From an uncultured bacterium (lineage in GTDB: Bacteria; Cyanobacteriota; Vampirovibrionia; Gastranaerophilales; Gastranaerophilaceae): 64,000 bases of DNA. The position numbers and the translations under genes are program-made. Below are positions 16,948-25,723 of the stretch, one piece after another. The stretch is taken from contig CASFCQ010000004.1 of the NCBI GenBank assembly GCA_949293185.1, positions 1 through 64,000 of the forward strand, read 5' to 3'. How positions within the stretch are numbered: position 1 is the first letter of the stretch; each line of letters begins with the position of its first letter. The notes beneath the pieces were generated by a model. The model was not told where the DNA came from. It did no database searches and saw only the letters and a program-made list of their open reading frames with translations.

Positions 16948-17673
16948 TTAGTGTAAAATGATTTTTCCCTGTACTTCTTTTCTTGCGCCAAAAGAACTTT
17001 GCAAACTTTCTAAAAGTTCTGCGGCTGTATTTGCGCTGTAGAATTTGCCGCTGGTAACAAGAGCTGTACATTTTAATTGGTTATTTGCTTCTGTATCATA
17101 AATGTTAAATGCAATAACATCAATAAAGATGTCCTGTCGGCTTTTTGTGAGTTCCATAACATAATCGCACGGACTTTCATCACAGTTTTCTCCGCCGTCA
17201 GAGAGGAGAATAATTCTTTTTTTGCCGTTAACACCGGCAAAATCCGAATCAACGGCTTGTTTTAGAGAATATGTAATAGGAGTCCAGCCCGTGGGTTTAA
17301 GATTAAAGAGAGCACTTTGTATTGCCGCACCGCTGTTTTTTGACATAGGAACAATTAATGAACTTGCTTTGCAGGCAGCATTAGGCAATACAAATCCTCC
17401 TTTGTGTCCGTAAACTCTTAAGCCAACCCGCTTGTCAGGCGGCAAGTTCGGGATAAGTTCTTGCATTGTATCTATTACCATGTTGATTTTGCTTGTGCCG
17501 TTGAGCTTTTCGCTCATGCTGTTGGAAAAATCAACAATGAACAGAATGAATTCTTCAGCGCTGTCTGTATGGCTAAAACTCTCATACGGCGCTGATTTTA
17601 CCAATGTACTCTTTACAAAAATTGAAAAAAGTACTATAAATATAACAAGTAGTTTACTGGATGTAGTTTTCAT
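16948..17673 (-). CDS. Exported von Willebrand factor A domain protein
   Basis: 241 residues with a signal peptide (LLVIFIVLFSIFVKSTLVKS) and a complete VWA domain. The MIDAS motif is D48-F-S50-N-S52, with the threonine in KPTGWTPI and the aspartate in LLSDGGENC. It should bind a divalent cation and a protein ligand in the periplasm or on the surface. Two cysteines in ENCDESPCDYV may form a disulfide. It ends 5 bp from the convergent upstream gene. No ribosome site is seen; a TATTTA box 7 nt before the ATG may make it leaderless. Confidence 0.88.
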   Translation of the reverse strand: MKTTSSKLLVIFIVLFSIFVKSTLVKSAPYESFSHTDSAEEFILFIVDFSNSMSEKLNGTSKINMVIDTMQELIPNLPPDKRVGLRVYGHKGGFVLPNAACKASSLIVPMSKNSGAAIQSALFNLKPTGWTPITYSLKQAVDSDFAGVNGKKRIILLSDGGENCDESPCDYVMELTKSRQDIFIDVIAFNIYDTEANNQLKCTALVTSGKFYSANTAAELLESLQSSFGARKEVQGKIILH

Positions 17674-17701
17674 AACGTGTTAAATATTGGAGTTAATTAG
17701 T

Positions 17702-18232
17702 ATGTGTGCAGCAGCGCAAGCCCCTGCAAAAAATTTTGCAAATTTACTTAGTACAGCTAAAGGTATCAAAAAATTCAGAAAGAAAATACCCCCTATTGAG
17801 GCTATAATGCAAATAGTTGAAACGGGTAAGAATACACTGCCTGCCGGACTATCCGGAAGATTGGATTTTACGGTGATTTATGATGAAAAAATGAAAAGCC
17901 GTATGGCTCAAGCATCAGAAAATATGTTTCAAAAGTTGTATACAAAATCAACTAATACAATCGACCGTGCAAAACTTAATGCTTATATGCACTATGCAAT
18001 GTTCTTTATAAAAGCACCGGTTGTGATAGCACTCACTCAAAAAAGTCCCTTTGATGCAAATTTAAATGATATGTTGATATCTATGACAAATTGTGCAAGT
18101 GTTTACGGTCTTGATATTTACGAGTTAACACCACAACTGAGCGCTCATAAAGAGTTTGGAGAGATTTTAGGGCTGGAAAAACCTGCGCAAGTTTTGACAC
18201 TGCTTGCTATCGGATATACCGAGTCAAATTAA
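17702..18232 (+). CDS. Nitroreductase-like protein with degenerate motifs
   Basis: 176 residues from ATG 17702 (GGAG upstream; a TTG 15 nt earlier is less likely). The N-terminal pattern IKKFRKKIPPIEAIMQIVET...DFTVIYDEKMK parallels the start of nitroreductases, and the C-terminal pattern APVVIALTQ...LGLEKPAQVLTLLAIGYTE parallels their end. However, the FMN-contact R-R-S-x-R and the S-G-N-x-Q-P-W segments are replaced. It is likely a divergent or non-catalytic member. Neighbours are a VWA protein and MscS, with no operon evidence. Confidence 0.55.
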   Translation: MCAAAQAPAKNFANLLSTAKGIKKFRKKIPPIEAIMQIVETGKNTLPAGLSGRLDFTVIYDEKMKSRMAQASENMFQKLYTKSTNTIDRAKLNAYMHYAMFFIKAPVVIALTQKSPFDANLNDMLISMTNCASVYGLDIYELTPQLSAHKEFGEILGLEKPAQVLTLLAIGYTESN

Positions 18233-18307
18233 CTATAAAGTATGATTGCATTTTCGGTTTAAGTTTTATATAGTTTTTTATATTACTTATACCGGAATGG
18301 GGGAAAT

Positions 18308-19180
18308 ATGTTTTCTTTTATAAATAATCATCATCACTTTATTTTTACTGTTTTACCGGATTTCTTGCATAATAAATGGACATTGATGGCTATTAATTTA
18401 TGTATTTTTGCACTGTTAATCAAGGTAGCCAACTTATTAATAGATAAATTTATTGATAAAATAGCCCAGTATAAAAATGATTACGAATTTAAAAAACAGC
18501 TTGTTACATTAAAATCTATTGCAAAATCAATTGTCGATACAGTAATTATTATGTTTGCCGCCATATACATATTAAATGTTCTCGGGGTTGATATCAGACC
18601 GATTCTCACCGCGGCAGGGGTATTAGGTGTTGCAGTAGGTTTCGGTGCAAAAAGATTTTTTGAGGATATTATATCAGGTGCTTCTCTTCTTCTGGAAGGA
18701 CAGGTTCGAGTAGGAGATTATATCGAGATTTCCGGTCATGAAGGCGTTGTGGAAAAAATAGATATAAGGCTTATACAAATCAGGGATTTGCAAGGACGTG
18801 TCCATTATATAAGAAACGGTATGGTTGATATTGTTGTAAATTATACAAGAGATTATTCTTATTATGTATTTGAGCTCGGAGTCAGCTATGACGCGGATAT
18901 AAATTATGTTATGCAGGCATTAAAAGAAGCTGATGAAGAGTTCAGAACGAATTCTTCCGCTAAAGAGTATGTAATCGCACCGTTAGAGATTCTCGGTGTA
19001 GATAAGTTTGATGATTCGGCTGTTATTGTAAAGGCAAGAATCAAAACCAAACCAATCAAACAGTGGGAAGTAGGACGTGCTTTTAATAAAGCAATAAAAG
19101 AAAAATTTGACGCAAAAGGCATAGAAATTCCGTTTCCGCAAACAACAATCCATATTGTTAAAGAAGAAAAAAGTTTGTGA
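18308..19180 (+). CDS. Small-conductance mechanosensitive channel (MscS family)
   Basis: 290 residues: two N-terminal transmembrane helices (LMAINLCIFALLIKVANLL and IVDTVIIMFAAIYILNVLG), then the pore helix region with the MscS signature PILTAAGVLGVAVGFGAKR (about 98-116). The cytoplasmic beta domain (VRVGDYIEISGHEGVVEKID...R-IQIRD) and the C-terminal cage follow. It opens under membrane tension to release osmolytes. A GGGGGAA ribosome site precedes the ATG. rsfS follows after 51 bp on the same strand, possibly cotranscribed. Confidence 0.93.
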   Translation: MFSFINNHHHFIFTVLPDFLHNKWTLMAINLCIFALLIKVANLLIDKFIDKIAQYKNDYEFKKQLVTLKSIAKSIVDTVIIMFAAIYILNVLGVDIRPILTAAGVLGVAVGFGAKRFFEDIISGASLLLEGQVRVGDYIEISGHEGVVEKIDIRLIQIRDLQGRVHYIRNGMVDIVVNYTRDYSYYVFELGVSYDADINYVMQALKEADEEFRTNSSAKEYVIAPLEILGVDKFDDSAVIVKARIKTKPIKQWEVGRAFNKAIKEKFDAKGIEIPFPQTTIHIVKEEKSL

Positions 19181-19231
19181 TAAAATAACATAGCGTCACT
19201 CTATTAATAAGTTAAGAAAAGGAAAAATAAA

Positions 19232-19630
19232 TTGGCAGAAATAAGTTCATACAAATTGGCAAGCGTTATTGCAAGAATTCTTGACGACAAGCTTGCCAAA
19301 GATATTGCAATATTGAATATCAGCAATGTATCGGTGCTGGCTGATTATTTTGTAATATGTTCGGCAGACACAAATACTCAGGTAAAAGCATTGACAGGTT
19401 ATATTCGTGACAGAATAAAACACCTTTTTGACCGTATACCTTCAGGTGAAGAAAACGATTTAAAAAACAGATGGAATCTTCTTGACTACGGCGATGTAAT
19501 AGTTCATATTCTTCACAGGGAAGAAAGAGAAACATACGCAATCGAAAAATTCTGGTCTCACGCTCATAAAATCGAAAGACAGGACTGGGAAGCCGAATCC
19601 AAAGAATATTCTGAATACGAAAATATATAA
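19232..19630 (+). CDS. rsfS: Ribosomal silencing factor RsfS
   Basis: 132 residues with the family hallmarks: AKDIAILNISNVSVLADYFV near the start, then WNLLDYGDVIVHILHREERE and YAIEKFWSHA at the end. RsfS binds ribosomal protein uL14 on the 50S subunit and blocks subunit joining when nutrients are short. The start is TTG at 19232 with an AAAAGGA ribosome site. A terminator lies right after the gene. Confidence 0.95.
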   Translation: MAEISSYKLASVIARILDDKLAKDIAILNISNVSVLADYFVICSADTNTQVKALTGYIRDRIKHLFDRIPSGEENDLKNRWNLLDYGDVIVHILHREERETYAIEKFWSHAHKIERQDWEAESKEYSEYENI

Positions 19631-19635
19631 AAAAT

Positions 19636-19676
19636 TAAAAGAGGCGTAATATAACAGTTATACGCCTCTTTCTTTT
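19636..19676. terminator. Bidirectional rho-independent terminator
   Basis: AGAGGCGTA (19640-19648) pairs with TACGCCTCT (19661-19669) with A-rich and T-rich flanks on both strands. It lies between rsfS (plus) and the cysteine-rich protein gene (minus) and can serve both. Confidence 0.8.
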
Positions 19677-19696
19677 ATGTCATCAGGTTTAAAATT

Positions 19697-20287
19697 TTAG
19701 CAGCCGCATTTGTCGCCTTTAGTCAGCTTTTTGTATTCATCTTTCTGGCACTGGTTTAATATTTCCATAAAACATTTTTTATGGTCTTTTTGTTTATCTT
19801 TTATTTCTGATTTTAAATCTCTGATTTTTTGTCTTTGTTCGCGTTTTGCACTCCAGCTGCATTTTTCGCATTTCATTTTTTCGAGTTTTGCTTTTTCCTG
19901 TTCGCAGCACAGTTTTAGCGGTGCAATTTCATCAAAGAATTTTTCGTCTATACATTTGCCTTTGACTCTTTGCTCCTGGCTGAGTCCGAGTTTTGTATAG
20001 ATTTCGCATCTTTTTTCAAAGTATTTTGTTTTCCATGCCTGAATTTCTTCACAAGAATTAAAAACAGGAGCGCTGCCGCAGTTGCAGTCTGTTTTTCCGC
20101 ATGTTGGGCAAGGTTCTTTTTTCTCTTCGCAGGGCTGTGCACACGGGGTGGCTGCAGGACACACAACAGGTACAATAGAAGCCTGTGATGGCGATGGGAT
20201 AGAGCTTGACGGAGGTACAGGCGCAGCCTGGGTGCTTAAAATAGAACACAACATGGCTGTACAAAGGGTGATTGCAGTTTTTTTCAT
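19697..20287 (-). CDS. Exported cysteine-rich protein with Spy/CpxP-like helical body
   Basis: 196 residues with a signal peptide (AITLCTAMLCSILSTQAA). A Pro/Ser-rich segment and a cysteine cluster (CEEKKEPCPTCGKTDCNCG) follow. The helical body reads LGLSQEQRVKGKCIDEKFFDEIAPLK, like the L-S/T-x-x-Q segments of Spy/CpxP periplasmic chaperones, and ends CGC. The many Cys pairs suggest metal binding or disulfides. A strong AAGGAG ribosome site precedes the ATG. The Cys style resembles the tail of the SLH protein at 59405-61561. Function is inferred as envelope stress or metal handling. Confidence 0.65.
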   Translation of the reverse strand: MKKTAITLCTAMLCSILSTQAAPVPPSSSIPSPSQASIVPVVCPAATPCAQPCEEKKEPCPTCGKTDCNCGSAPVFNSCEEIQAWKTKYFEKRCEIYTKLGLSQEQRVKGKCIDEKFFDEIAPLKLCCEQEKAKLEKMKCEKCSWSAKREQRQKIRDLKSEIKDKQKDHKKCFMEILNQCQKDEYKKLTKGDKCGC

Positions 20288-20549
20288 ATAATTCTCCTTA
20301 ACTTTTAAATAACCTTTGTTATTTATAAGCTAATTATAAATATTGCATCATTTCAGTAAACGACAATAGGGCAAGGTCTAAAGGGCTATTTTAAATATAT
20401 TGTTTTGATTTTTTATGCTGTGATTTTTTGTTTTTGTATAAAAATGCAGATTTTGTTTCGTAAATACATGAAAAATAGATATTTAATCTTCTTTGTGCTA
20501 TTTTATAGGCATTGAATACATATTATAAAAACACCTGAGAGAGGCAATA

Positions 20550-23204
20550 ATGGAAAATACAAAGACTGTTAATTTTAGCGATTTGCCCACCACATATGAC
20601 GCAAAAGCTACCGAAGAAAGAATTTATAAGTTTTGGGAAGATAATGAATGCTTTAAAGCTGATGCAAAATCCCCCAAAAAACCGTTTTCAATAGTCATTC
20701 CGCCTCCGAACGTTACCGGTGTATTACATATGGGACACGCAATTGATGAAACGCTGCAGGATATCCTTGTCCGTTATCACAGAATGTCCGGTTATGAAAC
20801 TCTCTGGGTTCCCGGCACTGACCATGCCGGTATTGCAACACAAAATGTTGTTGAAAAACAATTAAGAGCGGAAGGTACAAACCGCCACGAACTTGGCAGG
20901 GAAAAATTTTTAGAACGTACCTGGGAATGGGCTAATGAACACAAAAGTGCTATCTTAGACCAGTGCAAACGCCTCGGCGCTTCTTTTGACCGTTCAAGAG
21001 AGAGATTCACCCTTGATAAAGGCTGTTCTGATGCAGTAAAAGAAGTTTTTGTAAGATTGTATGAAAAGGGGTTAATTTATAAAGGGTCTTATATTGTAAA
21101 CTGGTGTCCGCGCTGTCAGTCTGCTATTTCTGATGTTGAAACGGAATATGAAACAGAAGCAAGCCACCTATGGGAAATCAGCTATTCCTTAAAAGATGAA
21201 CCCGGCGCTATAGTAATCGCCACAACAAGACCGGAAACAATGTTCGGCGATGCTGCAATTGCGGTTAATCCTACAGATTACAAATACAAAGATTTAATCG
21301 GCAAAACAGTTGTTATTCCTCTAACAGGAAGAGAAATTCCTATTATTGCGGATGAATACGTTGATAAAAAATTCGGAACGGGCGCTCTTAAAATTACTCC
21401 TGCTCACGACCCGAATGACTATGAAATCGCCAAACGCCATAATCTTAAACCAATCTGGGTTATTGACGGTGAAGGTAAAATGAAAGCTTGTGCGGAAGTC
21501 CCTGAAGAACTCCACGGCTTAGACCGCGATGAAGCACGTAAGAAAACAGTTGATATGCTGCGTTATCACAATGATTTGATAAGAATTACAGACCTTGAAC
21601 ACAATGTAGGTAAATGCCAGAGATGCCATACAACAATCGAGCCGTTACTTTCAGAACAGTGGTTTGTAAAAATGAAACCGCTTGCAGAAGCTGCTATCAG
21701 AGCTGTTAAAACAGGCGAAATCAAGTTTGTTCCCGAAAAATGGGAGAAAAATTACCTCGGCTGGATGGAAAATATCCGCGACTGGTGTATTTCTCGCCAA
21801 TTGTGGTGGGGACATCAGATTCCGGCATATTATCACAATCAAACAGGTGAGATGGTTGTTGCTAAAGAAAACCCAGATCCTCAAAATTATACTCAGGAAA
21901 CCGATGTTCTTGATACTTGGTTTTCTTCGGGATTGTGGCCGTTTTCTACAATGGGCTGGCCAAATACCGACTCGGAAGATTTCAAAAAATTCTATCCTAC
22001 AACAACTCTTGTGACAGGCTTTGATATTATTTTCTTCTGGGTTGCAAGAATGATTACCATGGGATATGAATTTACGGGCAAAGCTCCTTTTTCAACGGTT
22101 TATATCCACGGTTTAATCCGTGACGAAAAAGGTCAAAAAATGTCTAAGTCAAAAGGCAACACAGTTGACCCTGTCGGTGTAATCGACAAATACGGCTGCG
22201 ATGCATTGAGATTCACTATGACATCAATGTGTACATACGGCGGTCAGGATATAAAAATAAGCGAAGACAAGTTTGAATACGGCAGAAACTTTGCAAACAA
22301 AATCTGGAACGCTTCTAGATTCGTTCTTATGAACCTTGAAGACGTGGACAACAAAGCAATTGACACAGATAACCTTACAATTGCCGACAGATGGATTCTG
22401 CACAGACTCAACGAAACAGCTAAACTCGTTAATGAAAATATCCAAACTTACAGAATCGGAGAAACAGCACACGTGCTGTATGACTTCTTCTGGAATGAAT
22501 ATTGCGACTGGTATGTTGAGATTGCAAAAATCCAATTGCAAGATGAGGCTCAAAAAGCTAATACTCAAAGAGTATTGAGATATGTGCTTGATATGTCATT
22601 GAGAATGCTTCATCCGATTATGCCGCATATTACGGAAGCTATCTGGCAGTTGATTCCGCAAGAGAAAGAAACAATCGGTATCATCAAGGCTGAGTTCCCT
22701 ACATACAAAAAAGAATTTGTTTTTGAAACGGAAAACAAAGAAATGGAACTTGTTTTTGAAACAATTAAATCTTTAAGAAACGTACGTCAGGGCTTGAATA
22801 TTCCGCTTTCTGCGCAGATGAATATTACGGTTCTGGCAAGTGCAGCCGAAAAGCCGATTTTTGAAGCTGTTGTACCTTACTTAAAACGTCTTGCAAGAAT
22901 CGAAAGCGTTGAATTTAAAGGCGAAGATACTCAAATGCCTAAAAAATCAGCTTCTGCTGTTGTGGGCAATTCAAAGATAATAATTCCGCTCGAAGGTTTG
23001 ATTAACTTTGACGAGGAAATCGCTCGTCAGAACAAGAAAATAGAAAAACTCAATAAAGAAAAAATGAGTTTGGACGGCAGACTCAAGAACAAAAACTTTG
23101 TTGAAAAAGCTCCTAAAGAATTGATTGAAGAAACTCAAGCCCGTGCGGATGAGCTGGCTTCACAAATCAATGCGATAAAAGAGCTTATCGAAACATTGAA
23201 GTAA
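20550..23204 (+). CDS. valS: Valyl-tRNA synthetase
   Basis: 884 residues, normal for bacterial ValRS. The class I motifs are complete: HMGH at 60-63 (PNVTGVLHMGH) and KMSKS around 530-534 (GQKMSKSKGN). The editing domain contains TTRPETMFGDAAI and the ITPAHDPNDYEI segment. The C-terminal anticodon-binding domain and a coiled-coil arm (EIARQNKKIEKLNKEKMSLD) complete the enzyme. It charges tRNA-Val in the cytoplasm. The ribosome site is GAGAGAGG. The 262-bp upstream region shows no T-box-like leader. Confidence 0.98.
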   Translation: MENTKTVNFSDLPTTYDAKATEERIYKFWEDNECFKADAKSPKKPFSIVIPPPNVTGVLHMGHAIDETLQDILVRYHRMSGYETLWVPGTDHAGIATQNVVEKQLRAEGTNRHELGREKFLERTWEWANEHKSAILDQCKRLGASFDRSRERFTLDKGCSDAVKEVFVRLYEKGLIYKGSYIVNWCPRCQSAISDVETEYETEASHLWEISYSLKDEPGAIVIATTRPETMFGDAAIAVNPTDYKYKDLIGKTVVIPLTGREIPIIADEYVDKKFGTGALKITPAHDPNDYEIAKRHNLKPIWVIDGEGKMKACAEVPEELHGLDRDEARKKTVDMLRYHNDLIRITDLEHNVGKCQRCHTTIEPLLSEQWFVKMKPLAEAAIRAVKTGEIKFVPEKWEKNYLGWMENIRDWCISRQLWWGHQIPAYYHNQTGEMVVAKENPDPQNYTQETDVLDTWFSSGLWPFSTMGWPNTDSEDFKKFYPTTTLVTGFDIIFFWVARMITMGYEFTGKAPFSTVYIHGLIRDEKGQKMSKSKGNTVDPVGVIDKYGCDALRFTMTSMCTYGGQDIKISEDKFEYGRNFANKIWNASRFVLMNLEDVDNKAIDTDNLTIADRWILHRLNETAKLVNENIQTYRIGETAHVLYDFFWNEYCDWYVEIAKIQLQDEAQKANTQRVLRYVLDMSLRMLHPIMPHITEAIWQLIPQEKETIGIIKAEFPTYKKEFVFETENKEMELVFETIKSLRNVRQGLNIPLSAQMNITVLASAAEKPIFEAVVPYLKRLARIESVEFKGEDTQMPKKSASAVVGNSKIIIPLEGLINFDEEIARQNKKIEKLNKEKMSLDGRLKNKNFVEKAPKELIEETQARADELASQINAIKELIETLK

Positions 23205-23374
23205 AAATAGGAAAATGAAAATACTGGTTTCTACAGGCAAATGTATATTGCCCTTAAATTTTTGTCGCAAAATTTTGATAGACTAAAAACAAAAAGCGGC
23301 AACCGCGTTGAGGGCAAAATTGCCTGAATTTTTGTAAGGATTTGTAAAGAAAAGTCAAACATAACAAAAAAAAT

Positions 23375-24736
23375 ATGTTTGGTTTTAATATTGTTATGAA
23401 GAGTGATGTTTCTTTTAAATCAGCATCTGTGTATGATTTGACCTATAATGTTCAAAAAAATACCTTGCTAAACAGAGGAATTTTGGAAATAGGCGGCATT
23501 GCCATTCCTCAGGTTGCAATGTCAAATAATAAAGATGAAGCCATTGAAAGAGCCGGACTTTCAGGATTTTTTTTCAGTTTGTCTTTCCTTGCTCCTCTGG
23601 TCATGCTGCCTGCAATCAACCGTTTTTTCTTAAAACATTCAGGATTAGTAAAAGATTTTAGAGGCGCAGAAAAAAGAATACTAAATGTTTCTAAAAAATA
23701 TTTAAACGGTGATGCCCAAAAAATGGTTAAGGGTATTAAAGATACCGGCTGTGAACTTGATATTGCCAAAAATACCCAGAACAAACATATATCAGCTTTT
23801 AATGCAATACTTGACAGATTTTCGGATAAAGACGATTTGCGTAACAAGTTGATTAACATACATAAAAATATCTATATTACGGATTTTTGGCTTACCCAGT
23901 TGATGATGGCTGGTGCACAGTGGATTTGTATGGAGCAAACAGAATGGCGAACACACAAAAAAGGCTTTTCGGCTGCGTTTAAGCTGAAAGAAAATAATGT
24001 TGATGATAAAAAATATCAAGCTCAAAAGCAAAAAAAAATGCTAGCAAGTGCAATCGTTGCTACAGTACCTGCATTAATTGCACCACGTATAATAATGAAT
24101 GCGATTGCGAAGAATCATAATCAGCTTTTAAGCTCTAAAAATATATTTAAGCAACAATACGGTAAATTTTTAAATGGTATAAAAAAACGTGCGGATTGGT
24201 TTGATTATACTGATGCGATTTATATGTCAAAACCTATTTTTGCTCTCATGTGGCTTTTAAGTGATTATCCGAACTGTCTGATATGTACCAGAGATAAGCA
24301 CGAAATTAAAGACAAAGCCATACGTATGGGGACAATGAATTTGATGTTTTTTGGCGGAGATTTTATAATAAGCAATATTCTGGGGCGTTTATGCGATAAA
24401 TTTATGCATACACGGGTTATGCATACGGAAGAATCTGCAGGAATAGCAAAAGTTGGATTTTTTAAACGCTTTTTGTTACCAATGAAAAATCTTAGAGAAC
24501 TTTCTTCTCCTGACATATCCGGACGCACTAAAACAGCCGGTGCTTCACTATATTGGGTGTCACTTTTAATTAATATGGGACTCATTGGAATAGGTTTACC
24601 TGCGATGCTAAATAGAATTTTAAGAAATGATATAGCTAAAGAAAAAATGCAAGCAAAATCAACATATACCAATATTGATTTTGCCATAAAAAATCCGGTA
24701 TTTAATAAGTTCTATGAAAGTAGTATGGTAGAGTAA
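23375..24736 (+). CDS. Polytopic membrane protein of unknown function
   Basis: 453 residues, basic, with about five hydrophobic segments: GFFFSLSFLAPLVMLPAI, ASAIVATVPALIAPRIIM, KPIFALMWLLSDYP, LMFFGGDFIISNILG and LYWVSLLINMGLIGIGLPAM. The N-terminus contains DVSFKSAS, an F-x-[GAS] motif also found on other unknown proteins here. The start has no ribosome site; an in-frame ATG at 23396 is an alternative. No known family is recognised. It stands alone between valS and a hairpin-rich spacer. Confidence 0.65.
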   Translation: MFGFNIVMKSDVSFKSASVYDLTYNVQKNTLLNRGILEIGGIAIPQVAMSNNKDEAIERAGLSGFFFSLSFLAPLVMLPAINRFFLKHSGLVKDFRGAEKRILNVSKKYLNGDAQKMVKGIKDTGCELDIAKNTQNKHISAFNAILDRFSDKDDLRNKLINIHKNIYITDFWLTQLMMAGAQWICMEQTEWRTHKKGFSAAFKLKENNVDDKKYQAQKQKKMLASAIVATVPALIAPRIIMNAIAKNHNQLLSSKNIFKQQYGKFLNGIKKRADWFDYTDAIYMSKPIFALMWLLSDYPNCLICTRDKHEIKDKAIRMGTMNLMFFGGDFIISNILGRLCDKFMHTRVMHTEESAGIAKVGFFKRFLLPMKNLRELSSPDISGRTKTAGASLYWVSLLINMGLIGIGLPAMLNRILRNDIAKEKMQAKSTYTNIDFAIKNPVFNKFYESSMVE

Positions 24737-24900
24737 AGTCTACAATATGACTAAATGTCACGTTTTGCGAGAGGTTGAACCGCAAATTTACGAAAGTAAA
24801 TTTGTCGTGAAAATCCCCGAAAACTTTAAACTTGAATTTTATAATTGCTCCTGTGGAGTTTGCTGCCGCAAACTCTTACGTCGCAGTCGTCCAGTGTCAA
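24737..24900. repeat. Gene-free spacer with short perfect hairpins
   Basis: No gene is seen. CAAATTTAC-GAAA-GTAAATTTG (24783-24804) is a perfect 9-bp stem with a GNRA-type loop. GAGTTTGC-TGCC-GCAAACTC (24856-24875) is a perfect 8-bp stem. Neither is followed by a T-run. They precede the tRNA terminator and may belong to a repeat family or to an unrecognised small RNA. Confidence 0.45.
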
Positions 24901-24937
24901 AAAGCCGGCAAAACCCAACGTTTTGACCGGCATTTTT
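24899..24937 (-). terminator. Terminator of tRNA-Glu, usable on both strands
   Basis: GCCGGCAAAAC (24904-24914) pairs with GTTTTGACCGGC (24920-24931), with one bulged A. On the minus strand a run of T follows (complement of 24899-24903), which places an intrinsic terminator about 65 nt after the tRNA-Glu 3' end. The plus strand also ends in TTTTT. Confidence 0.75.
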
Positions 24938-25000
24938 CACATCCGTATGCTTTTTTGTTTTCGCCAACTCCGTCGGAGTATGGCTCAAACTGCAAAAGTT

Positions 25001-25072
25001 CGGCGGCAACGGGATTTGAACCCGTGTCAACAGAATGAGAATCTGCTATCCTGACCCCTAGACGATGCCGCT
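25001..25072 (-). tRNA. tRNA-Glu (anticodon CUC)
   Basis: A 72-nt cloverleaf on the minus strand: acceptor AGCGGCA/TGCCGCC, D-arm GTC...GAT, anticodon stem GCAGA/TCTGT with loop TTCTCAT, T-arm ACGGG/CCCGT with TTCAAAT and discriminator G73. The anticodon CTC reads GAG codons. CCA is not encoded. Position 1 is A opposite C72, an unusual mismatch at the acceptor end. The 126-bp repeat copy A lies 14 bp upstream of its 5' end. Confidence 0.92.
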
Positions 25073-25086
25073 GTAGGAAAATATTG

Positions 25087-25212
25087 TCTAATCTAGTGTC
25101 GCAGTTGCCGCCTCGAGCCTTCGAGCCGTCACTGCTCACCTTTTCAATGTGTCACTCCGAAAATTCGTTCACGTCGCTTTGCTCCTTAGCACGAATTTTT
25201 CTCGGACATTTT
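25087..25212. repeat. 126-bp dispersed repeat, copy A
   Basis: This block matches 34804-34929 over 126 bp with four substitutions and no gaps. It contains a direct repeat TCGAGCC/TCGAGCC and an imperfect inverted repeat (TCCGAAAATTCGT against ACGAATTTTTCTCGGA) near its right end. It has no open reading frame. It lies just upstream of tRNA-Glu on the minus strand. Confidence 0.9.
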
Positions 25213-25239
25213 ACAACACAAGTATAGCACTAAAAAATT

Positions 25240-25590
25240 TTATGCAAGATAATCATTTATAATAGTGTCTTTTTTTAGAGGTTTCAAATTTCGGCAGGCT
25301 TCTTCATATCTTCTCGGTAAATCTTCCAGAATAACAGAGCTGTCTGATTTGCCCATTTTTAAAACACCGTCTTCTTTGCGGTAAACCCTCATTGCCAGAC
25401 TGGGCATTTCCACACGATAATTTGGATCAACAACATATATCGAGACTCTGTCGTCTTTGCCGTCGTTTTCGAGTCTTTTTATTTCTTTATTTATAAGTTC
25501 AATATCTTTTTCAGAACAACAATCTATTACAGATGTACCGTTATACATTGGTAATAAAACTTTTGACCCGAATGATACTTTACTTACCAT
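25240..25590 (-). CDS. Small hypothetical protein with F-x-[GAS] N-terminus
   Basis: 116 residues with a good ribosome site (AAGGAG). It starts MVSKVSFGSKVLLP, an example of the short aromatic motif shared by unknown proteins in this window. The rest is a mixed alpha/beta sequence (DIELINKEIKRLENDG, then VSIYVVDPNYRVEM, then a helix RYEEACRNLKPLKK). There is no signal peptide and no known domain. It is monocistronic between repeat copy A and rsgA. Confidence 0.65.
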   Translation of the reverse strand: MVSKVSFGSKVLLPMYNGTSVIDCCSEKDIELINKEIKRLENDGKDDRVSIYVVDPNYRVEMPSLAMRVYRKEDGVLKMGKSDSSVILEDLPRRYEEACRNLKPLKKDTIINDYLA

Positions 25591-25687
25591 ATATTCTCCT
25601 TTAGGTTATTTATAATATTTTAATGCTTATAATAAAAATTTTTGCTAGTTCTTTAAGAAATATTAATTCCTTTAATGTAATATTCTG

Positions 25688-25716
25688 TTTACGCTTGTGC
25701 TGCATTGCGCTATAAT
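25688..25716 (+). promoter_or_regulatory. Promoter of rsgA, leaderless type
   Basis: TTTACG (25688-25693), 17-bp spacer, perfect TATAAT (25711-25716), then seven bases to ATG 25724. The transcript should begin at or within a base of the start codon. No ribosome site is present. Confidence 0.65.
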
Positions 25717-25723
25717 CAATAGA

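Noticed and set aside
20288-20549. T-box riboswitch upstream of valS
   Set aside because: No specifier loop, antiterminator TGG motif or terminator can be found in this AT-rich leader.
24832-25139. Small open frames over the tRNA-Glu and repeat copy A
   Set aside because: They overlap the tRNA and an intrinsic terminator and encode low-complexity sequence with no start signal.
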